Source: Paenibacillaceae bacterium UBA6304 (GTDB lineage: Bacteria > Bacillota > Bacilli > Paenibacillales > Paenibacillaceae). From it: a DNA stretch of 20,816 bases. The DNA is taken from assembly GCA_002439285.1 (NCBI GenBank), contig DJTQ01000426.1, positions 1-20,816 of the forward strand, written 5' to 3'. A model generated the notes under the pieces. The model had not been told where the DNA came from, did no database searches, and saw only the letters and a list, made by a program, of their open reading frames with translations. Shown piece after piece: positions 7,178 to 15,107 of the stretch. Numbering within the stretch: position 1 is the stretch's first letter; each line of letters begins with the position of its first letter. Position numbers and translations under genes: made by a program.

Positions 7178-8587
7178 CTAGACGTAAGCTGCCATGGTGA
7201 TGTCCCCTTCACTGAAATAAAAGGACATTCGAGAGATCGGCTCTTTAATGTATTTGGTGTACCGGCCGATGACGATTTTAGATCCGCCGTAGATCATTTT
7301 CAGGACAATCACCTGTGCTTTTCCGGTATCTTCCAGCGCTTTTTCAATATTAAGCATCCGGTCTTTTAATTCATTCATTTCCTGAATATGCAATTTTTTG
7401 GTCAATCCCAGTTTGGATCGCATTTCTACCTTGTCAGGAGACAATTTACCCAAGGAAGCAAGTTGATCCAGCAGAGTCAGCGCCTTTTCGGATTTGTCCA
7501 AGTTCGCCATGATTTCCTTGACCTGCTGGCGCAAATCCATCAGCTCATTGCGAAGCTCCGGCAATACGCCAACCTCAATCGACGTCATCGTCGACATCGG
7601 ATTGCCGATAATGCGTGCGGTAACTTTCTCGCCGGCTTGAATGCTGCCGCCAACGATCAAGCCTTTGGTTCCGCTGCAAATGACGTCCTTACCGGCTCGG
7701 ATATTGGAATGCATGATACTTTGCGTCACAATTACGTTTTCACCGGCCAGCACATTGCCATCCTGGATGAAGGAGCTCTTGATATTTTGCCCGGCTTTGA
7801 CCAATCCTTTATTATAGCCGATGATCCCGCCGGTAATATCGATAGAGCCTTCAGCATATAACTCGGCCCCTTCCACACCACCGACAACACGAATATCCCC
7901 GGCTGCACTGACTTTAAAACCGGTCAGAACGTTGCCGCGGATAACGACGGTACCTACAAAATCAATATTTCCCGTGCTGTAATCCACATTCCCATTGATC
8001 TCGTAGACAGGAAACACATTCAACTTGCCTTTATCGGTCTGGGTAACCAATCCGTCGATAGCCGCGTACATGGCAGTTTGCTCGGGATTCAAAACTACAT
8101 TCTTACCAATCTTAAATCTTGCTTCCCTGCCGGCTTTATTAGGAATGGCTTCTCCGGTCACCGCTGTTCCGGCTCGACCGGGAAGCGGAGGAACTAATTC
8201 GGCAATTAACTGTCCTTTTCGAACATTATTTAGACGACTAACCTCTTTGTAGTCCACTTTGCCGTCATCGGTTTCAAGCGGTTTGTATCTGACATCCTCA
8301 TCCATAGGAACCGCATAACGGATTGAACCATCTTCCCCTTGCTGTGGCTCTACGCCGATCGCAATCGGCGTTTTGCTGAAGAAATATTCCCTGGGATTAA
8401 TCGCAAAACGCTTCACGATATCTTCCTGAATTCCATATTTAATACCTTGGGCATTCAGAAACTGATGGAGCGCATCCATAGTACAAGAGAAATCTTCTTC
8501 CTTCTTCACAAATTGCAAGTAGGCGACCGTCTTGTCGTCATTTAAAGTAATATTAAGGATTTGCCCCAAATTATCCGTGAATTCCAT
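7178..8587 (-). CDS. fapA: FapA-family protein (DUF342), flagellar assembly protein A-like
   Basis: This 469-residue protein belongs to the FapA/DUF342 family. A Vibrio member is linked to flagellar assembly and cell-pole localisation. The biochemical role in Gram-positives is unclear. The N-terminal domain (about 1-190) contains RKGQLIAELVPPLPGRAGTA and AAIDGLV segments. A right-handed beta-helix-like region (about 195-335) follows, built of short repeated turns such as GNVDYSTGNIDFVGTV, AAGDIRVVGGVEGAEL and AGENVIVTQS. A helical, probably coiled-coil segment (about 340-422) comes next, then a small C-terminal beta domain containing IYGGSKIVIG. The ATG has GGAGG 8 bp upstream. It sits 43 bp after sigD, in a place where B. 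subtilis goes directly from sigD to swrB. No truncation is seen. Confidence 0.9.
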   Translation of the reverse strand: MEFTDNLGQILNITLNDDKTVAYLQFVKKEEDFSCTMDALHQFLNAQGIKYGIQEDIVKRFAINPREYFFSKTPIAIGVEPQQGEDGSIRYAVPMDEDVRYKPLETDDGKVDYKEVSRLNNVRKGQLIAELVPPLPGRAGTAVTGEAIPNKAGREARFKIGKNVVLNPEQTAMYAAIDGLVTQTDKGKLNVFPVYEINGNVDYSTGNIDFVGTVVIRGNVLTGFKVSAAGDIRVVGGVEGAELYAEGSIDITGGIIGYNKGLVKAGQNIKSSFIQDGNVLAGENVIVTQSIMHSNIRAGKDVICSGTKGLIVGGSIQAGEKVTARIIGNPMSTMTSIEVGVLPELRNELMDLRQQVKEIMANLDKSEKALTLLDQLASLGKLSPDKVEMRSKLGLTKKLHIQEMNELKDRMLNIEKALEDTGKAQVIVLKMIYGGSKIVIGRYTKYIKEPISRMSFYFSEGDITMAAYV

Positions 8588-8630
8588 GAGTCGTTCCTCC
8601 TTCCATCTACTTTTCAGAAAATGAACTCCA

Positions 8631-9419
8631 TTAATCCCCTCGCATAAGCAGGTCTCGGTGTTTTTCCAAGCTGCCGCGCAGCCGCAGTATTGCTTTGGAA
8701 TGCAGTTGGGAAATCCTTGAGGGCGATAAAGACATCACTTCCGCAATTTCGCTCAATGATAAATCCTCATAGTATAGCAGAGATACCACCGTTCGTTCCT
8801 TCTCGGTTAATTTTTCAATCCCTTTTGCAAGTGATTCATGCAAATAGAATTCCTGAACTTTATAGTCAGGATTCTTTGCTTTATCGTCAACAAGCAAGGA
8901 CAGCCGAGTTTCCGATTCTTCTTCCCGGATCGGATCTTCGAGCGAGCAGAGCGTCATTACCGCAACTTCTTGGAGCATGTTATGAAAATCCTTTTCGCTA
9001 ACATTTAAATGCTCACTCATTTCCGCGTCCGTCACAGTCCGAAGATACTGCTGTTCCAGCTGCTGGTACCCTTCTTCAATTTTCTTGGCTTTCTCTCTTA
9101 CGGAACGGGGAACCCAATCCCCCTGGCGTAGCCCATCCAAAATAGCTCCTCTAACTCTCCACGAAGCGTAGGTCTCAAACTGAAGGCCGCGTTTGTAATC
9201 AAATTTCTCAACAGCGTCAATCAGCCCCATAACTCCGTTGCTGGACAGATCATCTTTGGAAACACTCTTGGGCAGACCGACCGCCAGACGTCCCGAAACG
9301 TAGTCGACAATATGCAGATACTTCTCGATAAGTTGTTTCTTGGCCTCTAAATCGCCATGTTCCTTCCACTTTTCCCAAACATCGGCGTAATTTAGAGTGG
9401 ATGTCTTCCGCTCGTTCAA
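8631..9419 (-). CDS. sigD: RNA polymerase sigma factor SigD/FliA for motility genes, TTG start
   Basis: SigD (sigma-28, FliA family) directs RNA polymerase to late flagellar, chemotaxis and autolysin promoters and is held in check by FlgM. The 262-residue product has all sigma-70 class regions. Region 2 has GLPKSVSKDDL, FDYKRGLQFETYASWRVRGA (73-92) and RQGDWVPRSVR (98-108), the last covering -10 recognition. Region 3 follows with the TDAEMSEHLNVSE helix. Region 4.2 is LSLSEIAEVMSLSPSRISQL (220-239), the -35-binding helix-turn-helix. The start is TTG (9417-9419) with AAGGAGG 10 bp upstream. The nearby GTG is out of frame. A TTG start may limit SigD level. It begins 15 bp after the two-helix membrane protein gene. 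Confidence 0.97.
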   Translation of the reverse strand: MNERKTSTLNYADVWEKWKEHGDLEAKKQLIEKYLHIVDYVSGRLAVGLPKSVSKDDLSSNGVMGLIDAVEKFDYKRGLQFETYASWRVRGAILDGLRQGDWVPRSVREKAKKIEEGYQQLEQQYLRTVTDAEMSEHLNVSEKDFHNMLQEVAVMTLCSLEDPIREEESETRLSLLVDDKAKNPDYKVQEFYLHESLAKGIEKLTEKERTVVSLLYYEDLSLSEIAEVMSLSPSRISQLHSKAILRLRGSLEKHRDLLMRGD

Positions 9420-9434
9420 TTGCCTTCACCCTCC

Positions 9435-9881
9435 TTATTTTTCTGTCAGGTGACGAACGACCTTAGCCAGCTCTTCAGGATCTTTGTCGTCAAGTGTTTT
9501 AACTAATTTCGGCGGATGGAGTGGTGTAAACTCTTGAGCCTGTGATTGTGACTGGTTATCTGGCGACTGTTTCAATATCTCATTCAGTTCCTCGCTTTGA
9601 TCTGGCGTTGTAAAGTCGAGGCTGTTGCCTTTCTCTTGTTCCTGCTCTAACTCCTGTTCCTGTAACACTCCAGAAAGCTCACGATCATCTGGCTGTACTT
9701 CCTGCTCTTTCAGAAAACCAATGACCCAGTTCCCAACATAACTTAGGAAGAACCAAGCCGCAAATCCGATAAGTCCGCGAATAAAACTTGTCATAAATAA
9801 ATTGTTTCCGGCTGAAACTGCAAAGGTAACTAAAAACCCTATCAATCCAATGAGAAGAAAATATCTAATTTTTCCTGACAT
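9435..9881 (-). CDS. Small membrane protein with two N-terminal helices and acidic tail, unknown function
   Basis: I do not recognise a characterised family. The 148-residue product has two hydrophobic segments (about 6-24 and 31-56) forming a probable hairpin with both ends in the cytoplasm. A Gln/Glu-rich low-complexity tail (about 60-120) follows, including ELEQEQEKG. The C-terminal motif is compact and conserved-looking, LVKTLDDKDPEELAKVVRHL. It lies between cheD (2 bp gap) and sigD (15 bp gap), a position empty in B. subtilis. Its ribosome binding site (AAAGGAATTG) lies inside cheD, so it is probably coupled to it. Position suggests a link to motility or its regulation. The motif tail could be a protein-binding element, but that is a guess. 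Confidence 0.8.
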   Translation of the reverse strand: MSGKIRYFLLIGLIGFLVTFAVSAGNNLFMTSFIRGLIGFAAWFFLSYVGNWVIGFLKEQEVQPDDRELSGVLQEQELEQEQEKGNSLDFTTPDQSEELNEILKQSPDNQSQSQAQEFTPLHPPKLVKTLDDKDPEELAKVVRHLTEK

Positions 9882-9883
9882 AG

Positions 9884-10381
9884 CTACAATTCCTTTATAC
9901 CCATTTGTACACTGCGTATGAATAATATACCCGTTTCACAGTCCAATTCGATCGTTCGGCCGTAATTTCCACCTGTGTCTTCGGCAAGAAGCGGAATACC
10001 AAGCTGCAAAAGCATCGTTTTGCAAGATTCCACATTTCTTGGACCGATCCTCATCGAGTCACCGGTTCCGGCAAAGGTAAACATCTGAGAACCCCCAGCC
10101 ATTTTAGCGACCAGCCGGCTTTGCATAGCACCGAGCGCTAACAGCTTGCGAACCAATTCAGGCACTGCAGTGTCTGCATATTTAGCAATATTCAGTGCCC
10201 CTTCTCGTGCTATTTCGGATGAAGGCAGCATAACATGAGCGAGGCCGGCCACCTTGAGCATCGGATCAAATAATGTTACCCCCACACAGGATCCAAGCCC
10301 AGTCGTACGGATTAGCCCTTGCCCGCGGATTACATTCAGGTCCGCCATGCTAACCTTAACGATATGCTGCTCATCAATCAT
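9884..10381 (-). CDS. cheD: Chemoreceptor glutamine deamidase CheD
   Basis: CheD deamidates specific glutamines on chemoreceptors and also binds CheC, which couples receptor state to CheY-P levels. The 165-residue product has the catalytic set: TTGLGSCVGV with Cys32 and the preceding threonines, and LAHVMLP with His49. The later conserved segments KMAGGSQMF, IGPRNVES and AEDTGGNYGRTIE are also present. Length is typical. Its ATG overlaps the 3' end of cheC by 8 bp, which fits coupled synthesis of two interacting proteins. The small membrane protein gene follows after 2 bp. Confidence 0.97.
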   Translation of the reverse strand: MIDEQHIVKVSMADLNVIRGQGLIRTTGLGSCVGVTLFDPMLKVAGLAHVMLPSSEIAREGALNIAKYADTAVPELVRKLLALGAMQSRLVAKMAGGSQMFTFAGTGDSMRIGPRNVESCKTMLLQLGIPLLAEDTGGNYGRTIELDCETGILFIRSVQMGIKEL

Positions 10382-11000
10382 AATTCATTGGCACTCCCAA
10401 AGCCGAGAAAATTTTTGCAAAGGACTCGGGGTCTGGAATCAGAAAAAACTGTCCTTCCACTTCATGCTTACCTTCGATAAAGGTAGTATCAATCAGCATG
10501 GCGGAATCGCCCATTTCTCCGAACTGCAGCAGCCCATAGCTTAGTATTGCCCCCGCCATATCCAACGCTAACGCCGGAACGGTTGGGGTCATTGAAAGTG
10601 ATGTGAAGTCGGCAAGGGAAGAAATATAAGATCCTGCCAAAATATTTCCAATCTCCGATAACGCGGACCATTCCATTTCGGAAAAGCTGTCCTCGCTATC
10701 GACTTCGATGCCGGCAAGACGATGAAGAAGCTTCTTGGCCGCTTCCGGGCTGAGAATGAAGAACAGATTACCCGGCGTATCTCCTTCCACCCGGAAAAAG
10801 ACGGCAAGTACGATTTTCTCAGCCCCGCCTACCCGTTCCGCAATCGCTTCGAACGGCAGCATCTGGACTTTGGGAACCGCCATGTCAATCGGCTTATCCA
10901 ACAGTCTGGAGAGCGCAGTAGCCGCGTTTCCGGCACCGATGTTGCCGACCTCCTTCAGTACATCCATTTTGAATTCCTCAAAGTCCTTGAACAGATCCAC
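10374..11000 (-). CDS. cheC: CheY-P phosphatase CheC, GTG start
   Basis: CheC dephosphorylates CheY-P, and its activity is raised by CheD. The 208-residue product carries two copies of the CheC/CheX/FliY phosphatase motif: VLKEVGNIGAGNA with Glu17 and Asn20, and ALSEIGNILAGSY with Glu116 and Asn119. Both are intact, so both active sites look functional. The GTG at 10998-11000 gives an N-terminus that lines up with known CheC proteins and has GAGGGA upstream. It begins 3 bp after the cheW stop and overlaps cheD by 8 bp. Confidence 0.96.
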   Translation of the reverse strand: MDLFKDFEEFKMDVLKEVGNIGAGNAATALSRLLDKPIDMAVPKVQMLPFEAIAERVGGAEKIVLAVFFRVEGDTPGNLFFILSPEAAKKLLHRLAGIEVDSEDSFSEMEWSALSEIGNILAGSYISSLADFTSLSMTPTVPALALDMAGAILSYGLLQFGEMGDSAMLIDTTFIEGKHEVEGQFFLIPDPESFAKIFSALGVPMNYD

Positions 11001-11003
11001 CGC

Positions 11004-11465
11004 TTATCCCTCTAAACTTTCCAATTGAATAATTTCGCTGCGGTTCAATACTTCCGACAAATTCAGCATCACCAACAAACGTTCATCGGAAATGCGCGCC
11101 ACGCCTTGCAAATACTTCGCCTTAACGCCCCCAACCACATCGGGAGGTGTATCGATGGAGTCCGAATTCAAGTCGATGACATCATTTGCCGAATCAACGA
11201 TAAACCCAACCTCCATCTCATTGGCCGCTACAATAATGATCCGTGTTTGGTCGCTGTGTTCCGCTTCGGGAAGACCGAAACGGCCACGTAAATCAATCAC
11301 CGGAATAACGACTCCGCGCAAATTAATTACACCTTTGACAAAAGAGAAAGTTTTGGGTACGCGGGTAATCGGCATCATCCGCTCGATGGTTTGAACCTTG
11401 TCCACTTCTATGCCGTATTCTTCATGCCCCAACTTAAAAACGATGACTTTAATTTCCTCTCCCAT
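11004..11465 (-). CDS. cheW: Chemotaxis coupling protein CheW
   Basis: CheW links chemoreceptors to the CheA kinase in signalling arrays. The 153-residue product is a single CheW domain with the usual IVFKLGHEEYGIEVDKVQTI start, ITRVPKTFSFVKGVINLRG and VIPVIDLRGRFGL in the conserved core, and a GVARISDERLLVMLNL strand near the end. The ATG is preceded by AAGGAGG. The 60-bp gap from cheA is the widest between che genes here and holds only a short CCCGG/CCGGG inverted repeat without a T run. Confidence 0.97.
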   Translation of the reverse strand: MGEEIKVIVFKLGHEEYGIEVDKVQTIERMMPITRVPKTFSFVKGVINLRGVVIPVIDLRGRFGLPEAEHSDQTRIIIVAANEMEVGFIVDSANDVIDLNSDSIDTPPDVVGGVKAKYLQGVARISDERLLVMLNLSEVLNRSEIIQLESLEG

Positions 11466-11525
11466 GAGGATCCCTCCTTATTGGTCCCGGTTTAAGTTAG
11501 TGCTTCCGGGGTTGAAATACTGTTT

Positions 11526-13601
11526 TTATTTAATGAAAGCATTCGGATCTATTATCAAAGCGACTTGCCCATCCCCTAAAATAGTAGCACCAGCTACTCC
11601 CTGAATGATCGGCAAATATTTGCCCAGATTCTTTATTACAATTTCGTTTTGCCCGATAAAATCTTCTACTGTCAGCGCGGCCAGTCTGTCACCTTTACGA
11701 ACGACAACGATTTCTGTCTCTTCTTCGGACTTCTCGTCAAAGTCCCGAACATCGAACAGCTCGCTTAATGACATTAACGGGATATGGGAATCTCGGTATG
11801 GAATCATCGTATATCCGTGAACATTGCGGATTTGCTCTCGTCGAATAAGTCCTGTCTCCACAATCGAGGATAATGGAATCGCATATTTCTCAGAACCCAC
11901 CTTGATCAACATCGCCGAAATAATCGACAGCGTTAACGGCAGTTGTACCGAAAACTTCGTGCCTCTGCCAAGCTTGGATTCCACCGAAACGACACCGCTG
12001 AGCGACTCGATTTTTGTTTTAACTACATCGAGTCCCACACCACGCCCTGAGATATCGGAGATCACTTCAGCCGTACTGAATCCCGGAGCGAAGAGGAGCA
12101 TGAACACTTGTTCATCGGTCAGAGCCTTGGCTTCACTTTCCGTAACAACGCCGTTCTTCAAAGCTTTGGCAAGCACTTTGTCGCGATCGATGCCGTGCCC
12201 GTCATCTTCGATTTCAATAAATACGTGGTTACCGCTATGGAATGCGCGCAATTGCACCGTTCCTGTTTCCGGTTTCCCCGCAGCAATACGTTCTTCCAAA
12301 GACTCTACCCCATGATCCACCGCGTTTCGCAGGAGATGAACCAGCGGATCCCCTATCTCGTCGATAACGGTCCGGTCGAGCTCTGTTTCGGCACCGACGA
12401 TAACCAGATCGATTTTTTTGTCCAGTGATTTAGCCAAGTCCCGGATCATCCGAGGAAACCGGTTGAATACCGAATCGATTTGAACCATCCGCAACTTCAG
12501 GACAATATTTTGCAAGTCGCTGCTGACCCGGCTCATATGTTCCACCGTTTCGGTTAAATCAGAACGCTTCACTTCATATGCCAACTGTTCCAGGCGGGAA
12601 CGGTCAATCAGAAGCTCACTGAACAAATTCATCAATACGTCAAGGCGGTCAATATCCACCCGGATCGTTCTGGATGGAGCTGCTCCGGCACTTGGACGTG
12701 CACTTCCTTTATGTTCTTCGGACTTACCTGGCTTACCGTTCGTTGCTGCCTTGGCATCCTTGGCAGCCGGTTCAGCAACCTCCAAAACAGCCGCAGCCTC
12801 TCTGCTGCCCGAATCCACCTGGCTCAGCATCTCATGATCCAAAAGGGCTACCTGAGCCGATTCGATCTCGGACAGATTCATGATCATGCTTTGAAGTTCC
12901 GCAGCCTCTTTTTGAGTTATGTAGTAGAGGGAGAAACTCCGGTCAAATTGCTCCTGCTCGATTTCCTGTACGGATGGATGTGATTTCACAATTTCCCCGT
13001 ATCTTTCCAACAGATCAAATACCAGATAAGCACGGGCGGCTTTTAGTTGACAATCTTCCCGGACAGCCACCTCGATGTACATCACTTTGTGCCCTTCCGT
13101 AATCGATTGCTCCAGTACAGAATACTGGAATTCATCCAGTTGGATGGCTGAACCGGTTCCGGTGGAAGTCTTTTCGCCCGTTTTTCCAGCGTTCCCCTGC
13201 CCGGAAACGGAAGGCGCTATATCACCGCGGACAATTGCTTGTAAGGAGGCAACGATCGAACTAACGTCCTCCTTTCCTTCCCCACCCTGGGTAATGTCTT
13301 GAACCATGGATTGTAGAGCGTCGAGACTCTGGAACAAAGTATCAAAAATAAAATCCTGCATTTTAAGTTTTTCGTTGCGCACCAGGTCCAACACATTTTC
13401 CATTTGATGCGTCAGGGAAGACAAATCCTCAAAGCCCATTGTTGCGGCCATTCCCTTCAGCGTATGGGCGGAGCGGAAAATCACCTGTACAATCCCGAGA
13501 TCATCAGGACGGTTCTCCAGTTCCAGCATATTTTCGTTTAATGACTGTAAGTGATCATTCGACTCATCGATAAACATGGATAAATATTGGTTCATGTCCA
13601 T
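11526..13601 (-). CDS. cheA: Chemotaxis histidine kinase CheA
   Basis: CheA autophosphorylates and passes phosphate to CheY and CheB under chemoreceptor control. The 691 residues show the five domains in order. P1 is a phosphotransfer domain with SAHTLKG (His46). P2 is a response-regulator docking domain at about 155-262. A low-complexity Ala/Lys linker (about 263-308) precedes the P3 dimerisation helices (about 310-375). The P4 ATPase has N box LLRNAVDHGVE (423-433), G1 DDGHG (466-470), FAPGFS (504-509) and G2 GRGVGLD (519-525). P5 is the CheW-like domain (about 555-691). All key residues are present and length is typical for firmicutes (about 670). The ATG has AAGGAGGTG upstream. Confidence 0.98.
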   Translation of the reverse strand: MDMNQYLSMFIDESNDHLQSLNENMLELENRPDDLGIVQVIFRSAHTLKGMAATMGFEDLSSLTHQMENVLDLVRNEKLKMQDFIFDTLFQSLDALQSMVQDITQGGEGKEDVSSIVASLQAIVRGDIAPSVSGQGNAGKTGEKTSTGTGSAIQLDEFQYSVLEQSITEGHKVMYIEVAVREDCQLKAARAYLVFDLLERYGEIVKSHPSVQEIEQEQFDRSFSLYYITQKEAAELQSMIMNLSEIESAQVALLDHEMLSQVDSGSREAAAVLEVAEPAAKDAKAATNGKPGKSEEHKGSARPSAGAAPSRTIRVDIDRLDVLMNLFSELLIDRSRLEQLAYEVKRSDLTETVEHMSRVSSDLQNIVLKLRMVQIDSVFNRFPRMIRDLAKSLDKKIDLVIVGAETELDRTVIDEIGDPLVHLLRNAVDHGVESLEERIAAGKPETGTVQLRAFHSGNHVFIEIEDDGHGIDRDKVLAKALKNGVVTESEAKALTDEQVFMLLFAPGFSTAEVISDISGRGVGLDVVKTKIESLSGVVSVESKLGRGTKFSVQLPLTLSIISAMLIKVGSEKYAIPLSSIVETGLIRREQIRNVHGYTMIPYRDSHIPLMSLSELFDVRDFDEKSEEETEIVVVRKGDRLAALTVEDFIGQNEIVIKNLGKYLPIIQGVAGATILGDGQVALIIDPNAFIK

Positions 13602-13630
13602 GGTGAGGCACCTCCTTCAAGAGATTCCGT

Positions 13631-15076
13631 TTATTTCACAACTTGTGCAAGCTTGAAACCAATTTCATGCAACGGCAGTACTTGACTGACGCAGCCCAAT
13701 TCGATTGCCGAGCGAGGCATTCCATATACGACACAAGATTCCTCACTTTCCGCGATCGTCGATGTTACACCGGCTTCGTACAGCCGTTTCATGCTTCTGG
13801 CTCCATCGCTGCCCATACCGGTCAGGAGTACAATGTGCCGCTTAAGAGTTTGCAAAGGCAGAAGCGAATCATACATGACATCTACAGACGGCCTGTGCCC
13901 GTTACAAGGCTCTTGCTCTGTTAATGAAAGCTTATAGCTGCCGGTTGAATCGGAAACGACATTTAAATGATGTCCTCCCGGAGCAATGTAAGCCGTACCC
14001 GCCTCCAGGATCATTCCCGCTTCTGCTTCCACCACGGTTAAGTCGCTCAAGCTGTTTAGGCGCTGAGCCAGCGATTTGGTGAAGTTCGGCGGCATATGCT
14101 GTACGATTACGATCGGAGCAGGAAAGCTGGCCGGGAGCTTCTCCAATACGGCTTTTAATGCTTTGGGGCCGCCGGTTGAGGTTCCGATCGCTACCAGGTC
14201 GGTGAATGCCGACGGAGGCATCGATGCCTTCACCCGTCCCTTCACCTGTGCAGCTTGTCCTGACGGCGATTCGGTCAGCCGCCTTGGCTTGGGCTTCTCA
14301 GCAGGTGGCGTCCCAACCCTGTTAGCTGTCTTGGACAATGCCGGACGGTTCTGAGCTTCCTTGGCACCGCTCCGAACTAGGGAAAGATTCTTCTCCTCTA
14401 TTGAAGCTGATACAGTCTCCTCAGGCTTGGCACCGGTTGCTGGCTGAACAATAGACTTGCGGGAATCCGGGATGTCCTTAACCTCCGGATTCCCATTTGT
14501 ACGGTCCACCACATTATTGCTGCCCGGTATTGGAACCTCGGTCTTGCGCTGTCTTCGTTGCGCAGGTGCTGTTACCGGGTTCACCGGACGCAAGGCTGAA
14601 GGCTTACGTCCGGCCGGAGGAAGCCGCTCCGGAGCTTTGGACTCCAATGCGGCAATCCTTGCCGCCCTTCTCTCCTTAGCCACCATGGCAACCCTTATTT
14701 GCTCCCTGAGTTCTCGGCCAACCTGTTCAATGTCATGCGAACTTGTGGAAGCCGATGGCTTGCGGATAAAATCAAATGCACCAAGTTCGAGCGCCATAAT
14801 CGTTTCCCGCATCCCTTGCTCATTAATGCCGGATAGCATAATGACCGGTAATGGGTGTCGCTCCATGATGTTCCTTAGTGCCTCAAGCCCGTTCATCTCC
14901 GGCATTTCGACGTCCATGGTCACAAGATCCGGTGAGAGGGACTCAATCAGCTCAAGCGCTTCCCTCCCATTCTTAGCCGTACCATTCACTTGAAATGCCG
15001 GATCTTGTTCAATAAGGTCGGAAACGATTTTCCGCATAAACGCCGAATCGTCAACTACCATCACCCGATAAGGCAT
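13631..15076 (-). CDS. cheB: Chemoreceptor methylesterase CheB with unusually long interdomain linker
   Basis: CheB removes methyl groups from chemoreceptor glutamates when phosphorylated by CheA. The N-terminal receiver has VVDDS, phosphoacceptor Asp55 in LVTMDVEMP, Ser82 and Lys106. The C-terminal methylesterase domain starts near 290 and has the triad Ser300 (GTSTGGP), His327 (QHMPP) and Asp424 (GMGSDGA). Between them lies a linker of about 180 residues, rich in Pro, Lys, Arg, Ala and Ser. The protein is therefore 481 residues long, against about 355 in B. subtilis. I chose the ATG at 15074-15076, which gives the standard MPYRVMVVDDS start with AGGAG 11 bp upstream. A GTG at 15086-15088 would add four residues and cannot be excluded. 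Confidence 0.95.
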   Translation of the reverse strand: MPYRVMVVDDSAFMRKIVSDLIEQDPAFQVNGTAKNGREALELIESLSPDLVTMDVEMPEMNGLEALRNIMERHPLPVIMLSGINEQGMRETIMALELGAFDFIRKPSASTSSHDIEQVGRELREQIRVAMVAKERRAARIAALESKAPERLPPAGRKPSALRPVNPVTAPAQRRQRKTEVPIPGSNNVVDRTNGNPEVKDIPDSRKSIVQPATGAKPEETVSASIEEKNLSLVRSGAKEAQNRPALSKTANRVGTPPAEKPKPRRLTESPSGQAAQVKGRVKASMPPSAFTDLVAIGTSTGGPKALKAVLEKLPASFPAPIVIVQHMPPNFTKSLAQRLNSLSDLTVVEAEAGMILEAGTAYIAPGGHHLNVVSDSTGSYKLSLTEQEPCNGHRPSVDVMYDSLLPLQTLKRHIVLLTGMGSDGARSMKRLYEAGVTSTIAESEESCVVYGMPRSAIELGCVSQVLPLHEIGFKLAQVVK

Positions 15077-15107
15077 ATCTCGTTCCACTCCTGTCCTTTA
15101 TACAGAA

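Noticed and set aside
11489..11514. CCCGG/CCGGG inverted repeat in the cheA-cheW gap as a terminator
   Set aside because: The stem is only 5 bp with a loop of about 15 bases and there is no T run after it.
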